Origin: Cladocopium goreaui
Taxonomy: Eukaryota; Sar; Dinophyceae; Suessiales; Symbiodiniaceae
NCBI GenBank assembly: GCA_947184155.2
Contig: CAMXCT020002085.1
Span: 52,023-116,022 of the forward strand
Length of the DNA: 64,000 nucleotides
Direction of reading: 5' to 3'
Below the pieces are notes generated by a model. It worked only from the letters and a program-made list of their open reading frames with translations. It did not search any database and was not told where the DNA came from. This document shows, piece by piece, positions 11,490-21,865 of this stretch (position 1 is the first letter of the stretch; each line of letters begins with the position of its first letter). A program made the translations under genes and the position numbers.

Positions 11490-12321
11490 TATATGGCATG
11501 CGGATCTTCTGCCTGGGCCATCTCTGGCGGTCCAGGTGATTGATCACCCTGGTCAGTGCATTTTCCATGTTCAGGAGGCGACTCTGCATTGCAACAAAAT
11601 TGGGATCTTGCTCCAATGGGGTCGGGTTCAAATACCCATGGAGGTATGCTTCGGAAGTCTCTCCTCCATGTCTGGCAAATGAGCTTCGATGGGGCCCACG
11701 GTCATGGATCGAGGCTGGGCCAATGGCTTTGCCTTGGCTTTGGGTGTCACATGAATTACTGCTGGCCTTTGGCCCTGAGCAAGTGACACCGGCAACTGAT
11801 CGTCGGCATTTGGATCCACCAAGATCGGCAACTGCTGCGTCTCGTGGTGTTCCACCATGAGTTCTATGTACCTGATCAGAAGACGATGTGCCGCTTTGGC
11901 ACTCTTGCCATATCGGCTTGCCACGAAGTGGATCCAGTTCTGATCCTTCCAGACCTCCTGAAAGGTCTTTCCCATGTGCTTCTCCCCGAAGGTCACCTTC
12001 TCCTGGTGAAGATCGTCCAACGTCAGTTGGGAGAGATCGCCCAGCGTGGAGTGATCCACCTGCTGGAGATTCTTCAACCTGTTGCTCAGCGACATGGATG
12101 GCTTTCACAGGTGCCGGGCTAGAGTCACGCGATGGCAGTCGATCTTGAGCTGATGTTGCTAGGGTGGCATGCTTTTGGGATGAGGTCTTTGGCTGGTGAT
12201 GCTCAGGTTCGATAACGGCTGCTGCTGTCTCTTCTGATGATTTCTTGCATGCCTCAGTGCATTTACCCCCTTTATACTTACTCCTTTGATTACAATTGGT
12301 ATTTACCCCACTATCCCCCAT
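11476..12321 (-). pseudogene. Frameshifted linker region of copia polyprotein
   Basis: Coding sense alternates between two minus-strand frames. The segment KVTFGEKHMGKTFQEVWKD through ASRYGKSAKAAHRLLIRYIE lies in the frame 12,095-11,628, while flanking parts such as SRLLNMENALTRVINHLDRQ lie in the frame 12,321-11,476. This region links the protease to the methyltransferase-like domain. Its function is unknown. At least two indels are needed to explain the frame switches. Confidence 0.55.
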
Positions 12322-13780
12322 TTATGGACTCATGCTTCACGACCTGGCTTTTTGCTTCTGTGGTCACGAAGGTCTCGTGGGTCTTTGGCGACGGCAGCAC
12401 AGTTGACTCTGGCTTCTGCATGGCTGCCAATGCCATCTGATTGATATCAATCAAAAACAAACCTCTGGATGTCAATGACAACGGAATGCTTTGATTGAAC
12501 ATAGGACTGGAAACGGTTCGGGATTGGCAGTTGATGGTGGCTCGAAGTGCTCTCATGAGGGTGTTTGAAGCTAAAAACGGTGTTCCCCCTTCCACAACAG
12601 CTATCTTCAGTTTCAATGGCCCTATGGGAATGACTAAGGCATGTTGACTTTGGAGGGTTCCCTCATTCCCAAACTTGAACGTGATGCTGCATTTCACCCT
12701 GGTGAGTTGGCTACGGATCACTTCGTCGAGGCCACCTATCAGCTCTGCTACATGATTGGACCCAATCACTGTCTTGGATGCACCGAGATCAAGTACACCA
12801 TATGTGCTGTGAGTGGCAAACAAAACACACTGTGATGCATGTTCTGGTGTGCATGTTCTCCTCACTGGGTCCTTAAGTGCTCTTTTGGCACTTCCCGCAA
12901 AATGCGGGGCTTGGCACTGTTGGCTCTGGCTTCGGCCTGTGCTGATTGGGGTGGCATGATACTCACGGTTGACTCCATTCCTGAGGTGTTGGCGGAGGCG
13001 CTCATGTGCAGTTACTTGCAATGGATTCCCACGGCTAGAAAGGCTACCCCCATTAGATTCACTAAGAATACTATGATAACCATATCTACCCATTCCATTA
13101 GTGGCACAACTCACAAAACATTGCGACAGGCTCGGCTGAGAGGCTAGGTCACATTCTGTGGGCTCTATGAACTCTTCAGGAATCGACAAAAACTCCAGTG
13201 GCAGGCTATCGACATCTGGCTCAAAAGTCACTGCGGTGGTGGGTGCAGTGGAACCACCAGCTGATGATGAGGCTGCTGCATTCTGTCCCCTAAACGGACA
13301 CTCTGCTTTCCAATGTCCCTTCTGATTACAGAGACGGCATGTCGATGACATGATACGTTCTTGCAACGTCTTCTTGGGACGATTGTTCCATGAAGGCTGA
13401 TTCTTCCCTTTTCCCCCAGCTTTGGATCCAAAACCCTTCCCCTTGCCTTGTCCAGTGAAAGGTCGGCTGGGAAAGAAACCTCGATTTCGGAAACGTTCTG
13501 CTAAGCGATGTCTCGCCTGTTGGTAGGCGGTCAGGGTCACAGCCAACTCAGAGTCTTCCTGGATGGTGTCCTGGGCGGCCAACTCAAAATCTGCTATGAG
13601 GACTGCGTCTGAGTCCCCCTCAGATGCTAACTGCTCCAGGTACTCCTCTTCCGTGAGATCGTCAGGCGCCTTGTAGGCAGTCTCATGTTGATCATACTCC
13701 CTATCTTCCTGGAAGGTGTCAACATGAAGGGCGGTTTGATCATAAACCTTGGACTTGGTGGTCTTCTTCTGGTTTGTCAT
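12311..13780 (-). CDS. Copia gag C-terminus with CCHC knuckle and protease
   Basis: This 489-codon frame has an acidic N-terminal third, a Gly/Lys-rich basic stretch, then a retroviral-type zinc knuckle CRLCNQKGHWKAEC (C148, C151, H156, C161) that would bind nucleic acid in the capsid. Around residue 331 the motif YGVLDLGASKTVIGS marks an aspartic protease; the usual Asp-Thr/Ser-Gly is DLG here. The start overlaps the upstream gag frame across a run of six T on the minus strand (13,788-13,793), a place where either a one-base indel or a ribosomal frameshift could join the two. The frame ends in TAG at 12,311, before the rest of the polyprotein. Confidence 0.8.
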   Translation of the reverse strand: MTNQKKTTKSKVYDQTALHVDTFQEDREYDQHETAYKAPDDLTEEEYLEQLASEGDSDAVLIADFELAAQDTIQEDSELAVTLTAYQQARHRLAERFRNRGFFPSRPFTGQGKGKGFGSKAGGKGKNQPSWNNRPKKTLQERIMSSTCRLCNQKGHWKAECPFRGQNAAASSSAGGSTAPTTAVTFEPDVDSLPLEFLSIPEEFIEPTECDLASQPSLSQCFVSCATNGMGRYGYHSILSESNGGSLSSRGNPLQVTAHERLRQHLRNGVNREYHATPISTGRSQSQQCQAPHFAGSAKRALKDPVRRTCTPEHASQCVLFATHSTYGVLDLGASKTVIGSNHVAELIGGLDEVIRSQLTRVKCSITFKFGNEGTLQSQHALVIPIGPLKLKIAVVEGGTPFLASNTLMRALRATINCQSRTVSSPMFNQSIPLSLTSRGLFLIDINQMALAAMQKPESTVLPSPKTHETFVTTEAKSQVVKHESINGG

Positions 13781-14375
13781 ATCCTGGAAAAAACCTCGCT
13801 CCCAACGTCCGGATGACCTCTGTGACCTTCTTCACTGAGAGTTTTCCTGCTGACTCTGACTCCAAGATGATCTTTTTCTTCTCCTCGGAGCTCAGCTGAG
13901 ATCCTCTCAGCAGGATGTACGCCTGAAGGTCTTCCAGTGACATCTGGCGGGCCAACAACTTTGACCAAAGAACATCTGCTCTTGCCAGAAAACTGTCATT
14001 GGATTCATCACTGCGTTGGATTGTCTCGAAGATTGCTCGTTCAGCATCTTGATATTGACGTTCAAAAGGAATTCGGCCCCATTGGCCTCCCAGAAGCTCC
14101 ACAACCCTATGAACTGACTTTTCGGTGCCGTCCAAAAGTTCGGACTGATGGATCTGCAGTTTCTGGAATGCAGACCCTTTGCATCCTAGGATTAACCTAG
14201 TCACCAGTTCTGTTGGTCGATTCTTCGGCCATGCTGCATAGACCAATTCCACCTTTTGTTGATATACCAAGACATCATCAACGCCAGGATCAAAACTTGG
14301 GACAAGGGTTGCAAGTTGATTGCTGACCCCATTGCCACCTCCGGTCTCTGATCCTGCCACACTAGTTCCAGACAT
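13740..14375 (-). CDS. Copia gag N-terminal part
   Basis: This 211-codon frame starts 24 bases downstream of the primer-binding site. It encodes a helical, charged protein with segments AAWPKNRPTELVTRLILGC and SDESNDSFLARADVLWSKLL, as expected for the UBN2/gag-like capsid of copia elements. It would assemble the particle in which reverse transcription occurs. The last codons are out of frame with the following zinc-knuckle ORF, so the two are probably one gag gene with a frame change near 13,790. Confidence 0.75.
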   Translation of the reverse strand: MSGTSVAGSETGGGNGVSNQLATLVPSFDPGVDDVLVYQQKVELVYAAWPKNRPTELVTRLILGCKGSAFQKLQIHQSELLDGTEKSVHRVVELLGGQWGRIPFERQYQDAERAIFETIQRSDESNDSFLARADVLWSKLLARQMSLEDLQAYILLRGSQLSSEEKKKIILESESAGKLSVKKVTEVIRTLGARFFPGYDKPEEDHQVQGL

Positions 14376-14399
14376 TGCCCCGGATGCTCCAAGATTGGA

Positions 14400-14411
14400 G
14401 CTCCGCTACCA
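14400..14411 (-). promoter_or_regulatory. Primer-binding site, initiator-tRNA type
   Basis: On the minus strand this reads TGGTAGCGGAGC, one base after the CA end of the 5' LTR. It would pair with a tRNA 3' end GCTCCGCTACCA, similar to initiator methionine tRNAs. The same 12 bases occur at the same place in the second copia element (27,637-27,648). Confidence 0.8.
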
Positions 14412-14412
14412 A

Positions 14413-14821
14413 TGAGAATGGCAGCAAAACTCTTGAAGACAACCACAGGGATGTTCCGTAGCTGCTTGTTGTAAAGGTGTTCCAGCAAAAAGGGGTCGTT
14501 CGACCAGTATCTTCGAAAACAGGAAAAACCTTTGGAAAAACTGGGATCCTACCCAAATGTGAAATACACCCACCTTTCCAAATCGGCTGAACACGCACAG
14601 CTGTTTGTTCCCAAGCGCACAAGTGACCGTTCCACAGTCTGCAGAAAGGTGTCCTCACCTTATTGGAAATCTCCGGTGACGCCTGTCACCTATATGGCTT
14701 TCAAGGCACTGATGTGCCACGACCTACCCGCCTCTGCTGCCCTGAGCCAGTGCCTTCGGACACAAACGGTTTGCCCAATGGCATGCACCTGCAAGTGGAA
14801 GACCCAAATGGGAAAATCACA
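14413..14821 (-). repeat. 5' LTR of copia copy 1
   Basis: This is the direct copy of 6,199-6,607 and lies upstream of gag on the minus strand. The promoter of the element should lie here, but I could not pick out a specific promoter motif. Confidence 0.93.
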
Positions 14822-14943
14822 ACATATATATATATATATGCATATGTATATGTATATGTATGTGTATATGTTTTTTGTTTTTGTTTCTGTATATGTATAT
14901 GTAAATGTACAAATGTATATATGTATATATATATATATATATT
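14822..14943. repeat. TA/TGTA microsatellite
   Basis: Alternating TA and TATG simple sequence separates the copia LTR from the GTAC-rich inverted element. Confidence 0.85.
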
Positions 14944-17900
14944 TAGCTATTCTCGAGAGCTATGCGAAGAAGGAATCATGGAAAAGTTTGTCCGTAAGCG
15001 TACGGTACGAAGAGTGGGAGGGTACGATACGTTGGTACAGTCCGTGCGTACGCTTCTTCTTGTGGGTACAGTACATCCGTACGATACGTGCGTACAGTGC
15101 GTACAGCAGGCACGTGCAGTGTGTACAGTCTGCGCGTACGGTGCTTACCTCATGTGTGTGTGGACCATCTGAATAGATGTAAAACTTCTATCGGTTTTTT
15201 CGCTGCACTACTTGTTTGATTTGACTCTTCATGAATTTGTTTTTTTCAATTTTCATGCAGGGGGTAGCGGCAGATCATTTGGGACCGCTACCAACGAAGA
15301 CACCCATTTGATCTGGTGATACAGATTGGGACGCCAATCTGCGTACCTGCACCATTTTCATTCCCGTCAATGGCAACCGGCCAAGCCAAGAACCGGCATG
15401 TCGTTGTTTCCAACAGTTTTCTTGCCACTGTACGGTTTTCGCAATCTGAATTACTGCTGACTTCGTCAGATGGAACAGCTGCATCTAGCAAGGACGTAGA
15501 AAGAATTCTTCTCCACTGTTTCTCACGCCTGGTCATTTACTATTTCCTGTCAGGTTTAACTGAAGTGTTTTTGCACGTATGATGCATTCCACATCAGTAA
15601 TTCGATAAGATGTTTCTGAGCAAGTGTGTGTGCCGTGTGTGCGGTATGCCCATGCAGTGCGTACCATTGGTATATGCTGTGTTCACCAACTGCTTTATTA
15701 TATGAAGTGCACACAACCTCAATATACGGAGGGCCCGCCCGCTGTAAATGCAGTATTTCTACAGCATAAGTGACATGAGGACTTGAGCACGCGCATTAGA
15801 CAGTTGTTATTTTATGTTCATTAATGTTTATTACATGTTGCTTCAACATATGTCTTGCTTACAAGTGGTGTGTATATTGTGAGTGAGATGAATTTGGACT
15901 AGTTTTTTTTTGGCGCACCCTTAGTTTAAACTCCACATTTTACTGACAGAAATTCCAAGGTCAAAAGTCCAGAAAACCATCATGGCCAACATCAAAAAAA
16001 CAAAAAGTCAAGCAAAACTGCATCATCATGACAGTGAACTGATGGGAAGTCAACTGTCCATGTCTCTTGCAGACATCAGAAAGAATGATGGAATTCATAA
16101 ATATGTAGAATAGAAAATAGAATGGGGCTGGGCAAAAGAAACCCCATTATTGTTTTCTAATTTCCAAGTGCGCCCAAAGAAGGATTAAGATGAAAGAGAA
16201 GTGATTGGCGTGCGAAAGCAAGTGCAAATGCAAGCAGTAGAGGCAACACAACTGATCTCAAAAAAATATTTGTTTGCGGTCTTGATTATCACATTCAAGA
16301 CGTTTTTGTTTTGTGCATTCCAAGGTGAATGCAAACAAAAATGTTGCTGTCAGTCTTTTGTGTAGCTGTGACATATATTAAAATCAAGAAATAAGCGCGC
16401 AGAGTATGCAAACAATACGCGAAGGATTCAAATAATATACAAATAATAATGAGTGAATTGTGATATGTCAATTATTTCCTCTTTTGCCGCGCTGAGTTTT
16501 GTGACTTGTCTCTTGGAGTCTTGAACCCACTGAGTCGACATGTATTTCTTGGGATCGCGCAAATCCCATATTTCAACTTGTCATGTTTGTTGATCATCTG
16601 TTAGGACAGACTGGGTTTTGTGCACTAGACGTATCAGTTTCCATTTGCAACGTCGCATTGTTTTTTGTCCCTGTCTAAACGTATGAGTCAAAACATGTAT
16701 GTATGATTATGTATGTATTTATGATATTGCCTATGCAAAACAGACAGCCCAGCAGGTTTATAATCCTTTATACTGGTGTCGCCTTTCACAGTATTTTTTT
16801 GTGTTTGGTCTTCTCTTCTGCTTTCCACCGCTCCAGCTACTGAAAACCGCAATGGCATGCACAATCATGCGAAAGATGCCAAGACAATACATTTTCTTTG
16901 CACCCAATGACCTTCCTCTTACCAATATTGGTCTGTGCACAACAAGGGGTCAAGAAATTCTCTCAACTATTGCTGTGCTCGGGGATTTGTCTTGAAATCA
17001 TAATTTGGCTGCATATGCAGTTTTGACAGCCAACTTTGTTGCCAGTTCAGTGTTGGCATTTGGGATGGGCATTACAAAAATAAAAAGTTTCTACATGATA
17101 GATTGTAAGGTTTTGTGAGTACAATAATATCAATAATTATACTTCATATGCTTAAGCATCCTGCTCTCAATTTGTGTTTCATATCATGATTGACACGGGC
17201 TTTGCGCTGCGCTCATACATTCAGATCTACTTTGAAAAGATGCGCGAACCGGACCCACAGTATGCACCAAATGCACCATACCTAGGAATCATGCCTTGAA
17301 AATTAAAGAAACAGAACTTAATCGCAGGCAACACTTTTCCCAAATTATCACCAACTCAGGGTACGTCAGCTTAATGACATACCCACTGCACTATACTGTA
17401 CGCGCCCACTGTATGTACCCGCACTGTACGTACCCACACTGTACGTACCGACACTGTACGTACGCACTGCACGTACCAACCAGAATTGCCAACAAAACCA
17501 CTGTTTGTCAGCAATTTTTGCTAACAAAATGCTTATTTGTTCGCACCGTACACGCGTACAGTGCCAAGAAAATACGGTTTTGTTAGCAAAAATTGCCGAC
17601 AAAACTGGGTACGTACAGCGGCTACGTTCAGTAACCGAAAAAATAGAGTGGGTACGTACAGAGCATATGTACGACTGGGTACGTGCGGGGCAGGCTGTGT
17701 GCACACACGGTATTACGGTGCGAGTTGGTGTGCACATGCAACAATTAGCAGTAATTAGCTGTGTGCTGTGTTTGCAGCTGGCATCCGAAATGGTGGAATA
17801 GTTGCGCCTTTGAATGTGAGTGCGTGCCCGTTCGCAGCCATACTGAAGTATTGTACCCATATTATAGTCTTGAATGTCAATGTCAATCATGTTTTGGCCC

Positions 17901-19558
17901 TTCTCCGAAGTGAATTAGCAATTAGCCTTGTACAGTATACACGGAACATTGTTTAGATCATTCGGGGGTTATGTACATATAACGCAGCACGATGACTGAA
18001 GACATTTCTCATTGCAGTGCATCTTGCTAGGCTATGGCTAGGGGTGCTAGCAAAACTTAAGAATTGTGAAGAATGCATTTTGTAATGTATACGTTTGTTG
18101 TTGAGGTTAATTTTGAGTTGATGCAACTTTCCAGAAGACACTGCATCGTGCGCAGTCAGTGCATGATGAATTTGTCCAAAGATCGCCTGTAGAAGTTGAA
18201 CACGCACACACACACATTTGTATAGATGAGCACACTTTCTGTTTGTACCCTTTGCCTTTGCGCATGGTCTTTTTTTAGTCACACTTCTAGATGATCAGAC
18301 ATCGATCATTGCTACACTGGATTCCTTTTTTAGGTCTGATGGAGCAATAAGCAGGCTACGGCATGGCTGCATTTGAGAGGCACACTAGCTTCAAGAAATG
18401 CAGCATGTTCAATTCATATTTCAAACAATGCTCTGCCCCAGGATTTGTCCTGGCGATAAAGGCAAACGGAGAAACAGTGGAGTACATCTTCAACAATCCG
18501 GTGCGAGCGAAAGAAAAAGCATGATGACAAGCTAAAAGATGAGGCTTCAGTAAAGAGCCTTCAAACATCACGGAAGAAAACAAACAGGCAAATAATTTCA
18601 CATTTTAAAAACGTATCCTTTCCCTCAGGTTGTTGATGTCTTGTCCCTTAATTTACGCATCTGAAAATACCATGCGGTCAATTAGATGCCTGATTGGAGT
18701 ATGTGCAGAACGTAAGGTCAATTGGGGCTGTGCTGGCTGCGGCTGATTTTTGTGCAAAGAAAAGAGAGAGAGAGAGAGACAGGAAAGAGAGAGAGAGAGA
18801 GAACAAATAAAAAACAAAAGGAACAAACAAAAAGGAATAGAGAAAGAGCGCGAGAGATAACATAAATCCGTGGGAGGAACAAGTGGGCCAACTCACACAA
18901 ATATGAAACATACTTCATAGCTCATGACTCACAACTCATAAAGTCATAAACTGACCAGGCAGGACTTTGCACATGGTGAAGGAATATCCAGATTGTGTGC
19001 AGGGGAGGAATGAACGAAATCATTGGCCACTATTTATCCGATGTTGGTATTCGCAATGATTCAATGATCGTTTCCCAACCAAAACCAGTTTCTACACGCT
19101 TGTTGCTGTTCTGCCATGTGACGAACTTGCTTGCTAAACCTCACAATGTGAACAAGGGCTCAAAACACAGAATTACGTTGATATGCCCCGTTGTTCCAGC
19201 TAGCAGAAAAGGAGAAAAGCAGCATGCAGACTGCACGCAGCACACAACACACCATACCTCTCCTGCTAAAACCGATGCATGCATCCTCTGTAACTAGAGT
19301 TTTTAGGCAGTACGCACCGTGCAGTACACAAGGTGCACACTGCATGCACTGTACCGCACACACTGTGCGTATCATACCGAAAATAACGCACATGCTGTAT
19401 GCCCATACCGTGCACACCGTACCGTACACATTGTACGCCGTACCGTATACACCGTGCACACTGTACCGTACACGGTGTACACATGTACCGTACGCATCCG
19501 CACTTCGTACCGTACTCATTTTTCATGCCCGCCATAGCATAGCTCTTGAGCATAGCTA
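14944..19558. mobile_element. Candidate non-autonomous element with GTAC-rich inverted ends
   Basis: The left end (AGCTATTCTCGAGAGCTATG, from 14,945) is matched in reverse complement by the right end near 19,537-19,558 (GCATAGCTCTTGAGCATAGC). The similarity goes on inward for about 60 bases to a shared CGTACGGTACGAAG. Both ends lie against TA microsatellites. Internally there are GTAC-rich degenerate repeats (about 15,000-15,150; 17,395-17,480; 17,605-17,690; 19,310-19,520), a long palindrome at 17,505-17,602, and a GA-rich tract near 18,755-18,800. I found no transposase. Short ORFs at 15,275-15,590, 16,699-16,995 and 17,190-17,300 have no recognisable product. Confidence 0.5.
17505..17602. 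repeat. 25-bp imperfect inverted repeat
   Basis: The arms 17,505-17,529 and 17,578-17,602 are reverse complements with one mismatch; the loop of 48 bases contains CGTACACGCGTAC. GTACGTAC-type sequence lies outside both arms, so the structure could be a small MITE-like insertion. Confidence 0.75.
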
Positions 19559-20170
19559 TATATATATATGTATGTATGTATGTATGCATGCATGTATGTA
19601 TGTATATATACATGTAGATATGTAGATATGTATATATGTATACATGTAGATATGTAGATATGTACCTACGTATACATGTATACGTGTAGATATGTAGATA
19701 TGTATATATGTATATATATTACATATGTATATAGGTATATAGGTGTATGTATATATATATATATGTATGCATGTATGTATGTATGTAATGTATGTATGTA
19801 TGTATGTAATGTATGTAATGTATGTATGTATGTCTGTCTGTATGTATGTCTGTATGTCTGTATGTATGTATGTATGTATGTATGTATGTATGTATGTATG
19901 TATGTATGTATGTATGTATGTATGTATATAGATATATGTATATATATATGTATGTATGTATGTATGTATATATATACATATGTATGTATATATATATGTA
20001 TGTATATATGTATGTATGTGTATATATATACATATGTATATATATATATATATGTATATGTATATGTATATGTAAATGTATATGTGTATATATATATATA
20101 TATTTGTATATATATATATGTACATATGTATATATATATATAGGTATATTTGTATATATATATATATACA
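19559..20170. repeat. TGTA/TA microsatellite, ~600 bp
   Basis: This is a long mixture of TATG, TA, TCTG and TAGATA repeats. All six frames are largely open and give Tyr/Ile/Thr or Tyr/Val/Cys repeats, which I regard as non-coding. Confidence 0.95.
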
Positions 20171-20490
20171 CACATGTCCTGGAGGGGGAGGTGACCATAT
20201 AGCTCACACCACCTTCGAGGACCTACATTTTCATCTGTGATCTGCTAAACATGCTTATACATTATACACAAATAAGGCAAACTGTACATATAGATATTTG
20301 AAACATGTGTGCAAATGTATACTCGACAATAAAGTTAAATACAAATACTGCAAAAATATCAATATTCTGAGACTCCTTGGGGAGGGCCCCATGGAGAAAT
20401 GTAAGAAACTTCGAAAAAGCAAAAAAAAATAAAACCAATATTCTGAGACTCTTGGCTGACCTTCCTCCCCCCCAAGACCTCTGGAAAATT

Positions 20491-21169
20491 GGTTCAAGAA
20501 TAATTAGCAATGCTAAAAGAATTAATAGTTTAACTTATGATTGCATGCAGGAGATGGCCATATTTGGTGCTCAAGTATTAGATATGAGAGCTGCAATGCT
20601 TGCTGCGAAATGGAAAGTTCCTCTTTTAGTAGCTCATGCTCATAAAAATTCTTCAGGCACTCAAGTTTTTGACACAGATAAAATAAATACTGATATGGAA
20701 GAACATAGAACTATTCCTGTAAATATAAAGAATGATTTAGCAAAAAAATGTTTTAATATGGTATCTGATATTAAAAAGGTATTCAGAATAGGTCAAACTT
20801 TTAAACTAAATGGATTTGTATGTTATTGTCCTTCTATGTAATCTAATTCTTGCAAATATAGTTTTTTTTTCTGCCTGTATTTCAGGTTGCTAAGTTAGAA
20901 CACTTTATAAAACAAAATTGGCAAAATGAGCAAGTAACTATAGAAAATGAAGTTGCAAATGTTAGTTTAGTAATGTTTAGTAAAGTTTAGTAGGATATCA
21001 CTTAGATGATGAAGCAATTTTATTACAAATTATAGATATAAGTGGGAAAATGAAAACAAAAATATTTGGTATTGAGGTGTTGCAAAGCAGAATTACCATA
21101 TGTGTTTAGTCTTTAAATGCTAATCGTTTGGCCGAAGCTTTGCATAATAAATTTATTAAGTAGTATTTA
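20491..21169 (+). pseudogene. lysC: Aspartate kinase C-terminal remnant, bacterial type
   Basis: Aspartate kinase phosphorylates aspartate in the lysine/threonine/methionine pathway. The frame from 20,491 reads RIISNAKRINSLTYDCMQEM, then IFGAQVLDMRAAMLAAKW and VPLLVAHAHKNSSGTQVF, matching the end of the kinase domain of bacterial LysC (the usual pattern is AKRI..LTYDEM.E.A..GA.VL..R....A....VPL.V......GT). A weak ACT-like part follows, with VAKLEHFIKQNW from 20,886 and a second ACT-like stretch ending ANRLAEALHNKF at about 21,117-21,160. The N-terminal half is absent. In-frame stops at the TTTAGTA repeats near 20,980 and at TAG near 21,108 show decay. AT-rich codon use fits a Rickettsiales-like donor. 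Confidence 0.75.
20818..20885 (+). other. Candidate spliceosomal intron in lysC remnant
   Basis: The 68-bp interval begins GTATGT and ends with a T-rich tract and TTTCAG. It contains the only stop between the two lysC parts, and removing it joins the kinase remnant (ending LNGF) to VAKLEHFIKQNW in phase 0. This is suggestive only, because the downstream part still carries stops. Confidence 0.4.
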
Positions 21170-21172
21170 AAA

Positions 21173-21865
21173 ATGAATATGTTAGCTTTTGACACTAGCC
21201 TTTCACAATTTTCTCTGGCATTGTATTTGTCTGAGAAAATTGTTTTTTATATGCGATGTGAGGAAGATAATAAACCAGCAGAGAAACTGGTGTCAACAAT
21301 AGACGAGGCGTTAAAAGACGATAAAATAGAACATACAGATATTAATTATGTTGCAGTTACAAAAGGACCTGGTAGTTTTAGTGGAATTAGGGTTGCAATA
21401 GCTTGCGCGCAAGCTATGTGTTTTGCAACTAGCGCAAAGCCCATAGTTTTTACTACTTTTGACATATGCTGCAGTAGAGCTAAAAAACAAATAGGCTCTA
21501 ACATACAAAATATATATGTTATATTAAAAGCTCATGCTCAGGCATATTATGTGCAAAGTTTGATTTACAAAACTGCATCCAAACTAATTACAAAATTATG
21601 TCTTTTAGTGCTTTGATTTTGACAACATAGATTGTATAAAACTGTTGCATGCACAGGTAATATAATAGAAGATAGCAAGTTGCTTGCATTGTTATCTGAG
21701 AAGAAAACATGTTTTTGCCTAGGTTTGCTTGCGCCAAAACAGACACAACACATCCAATGCTTTCTGCTTCATCATTCAACTACAAGAAATGAAGAACAAT
21801 GTAATGTTCATTCCGTGCTTTATCTTCACAAATATCATAAACACAAGTTTCATATACTTTTATAA
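21173..21865 (+). pseudogene. tsaB: TsaB (YeaZ) remnant, bacterial type
   Basis: TsaB is the non-catalytic partner of TsaD in making the t6A modification of tRNA in bacteria. The frame 21,173-21,616 starts MNMLAFDTSLSQFSLAL, as in the family (LaiDTS...sval), and has the hallmark VTKGPGSFSGIRVAIACAQA near residues 62-81. It stops after about 147 codons, shorter than the usual 200-230. The likely C-terminal remnant lies in another frame at 21,632-21,865 with DSKLLALLSEKK and GLLAPKQTQ. The gene follows lysC in the same direction, as if both came from one bacterial gene string. Frame break and AT-rich codon use indicate a pseudogene. Confidence 0.78.

Larger units (their letters stand above)
6199..14821 (-). 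mobile_element. Ty1/copia LTR retrotransposon, copy 1
   Basis: This is an 8.6-kb element on the minus strand bounded by two direct 409-bp LTRs that start TG and end CA. In coding order it carries primer-binding site, gag-like region, CCHC zinc knuckle, aspartic protease, a methyltransferase-like spacer region, integrase, reverse transcriptase and RNase H. The order integrase before reverse transcriptase is diagnostic of copia. The LTRs differ at only about four positions, suggesting a recent insertion, yet the upstream half is broken into several frames while the pol half is open over 1,116 codons. TA-rich sequence flanks both ends, and I could not define a convincing target-site duplication. 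Confidence 0.93.

Noticed and set aside
6194..14826. Target-site duplication for copia copy 1 (GTATA versus ACATA)
   Set aside because: The two flanks do not match, and both lie in TA microsatellite, where a match would mean little.
19556..20207. Several 120-205-codon ORFs rich in Tyr, Ile, Thr, Val and Cys
   Set aside because: They are translations of TA/TGTA microsatellite.
21173..21616. TsaB as a working nuclear gene
   Set aside because: It is shorter than the family, and its C-terminal similarity is in another frame. No targeting signal or start context supports expression.
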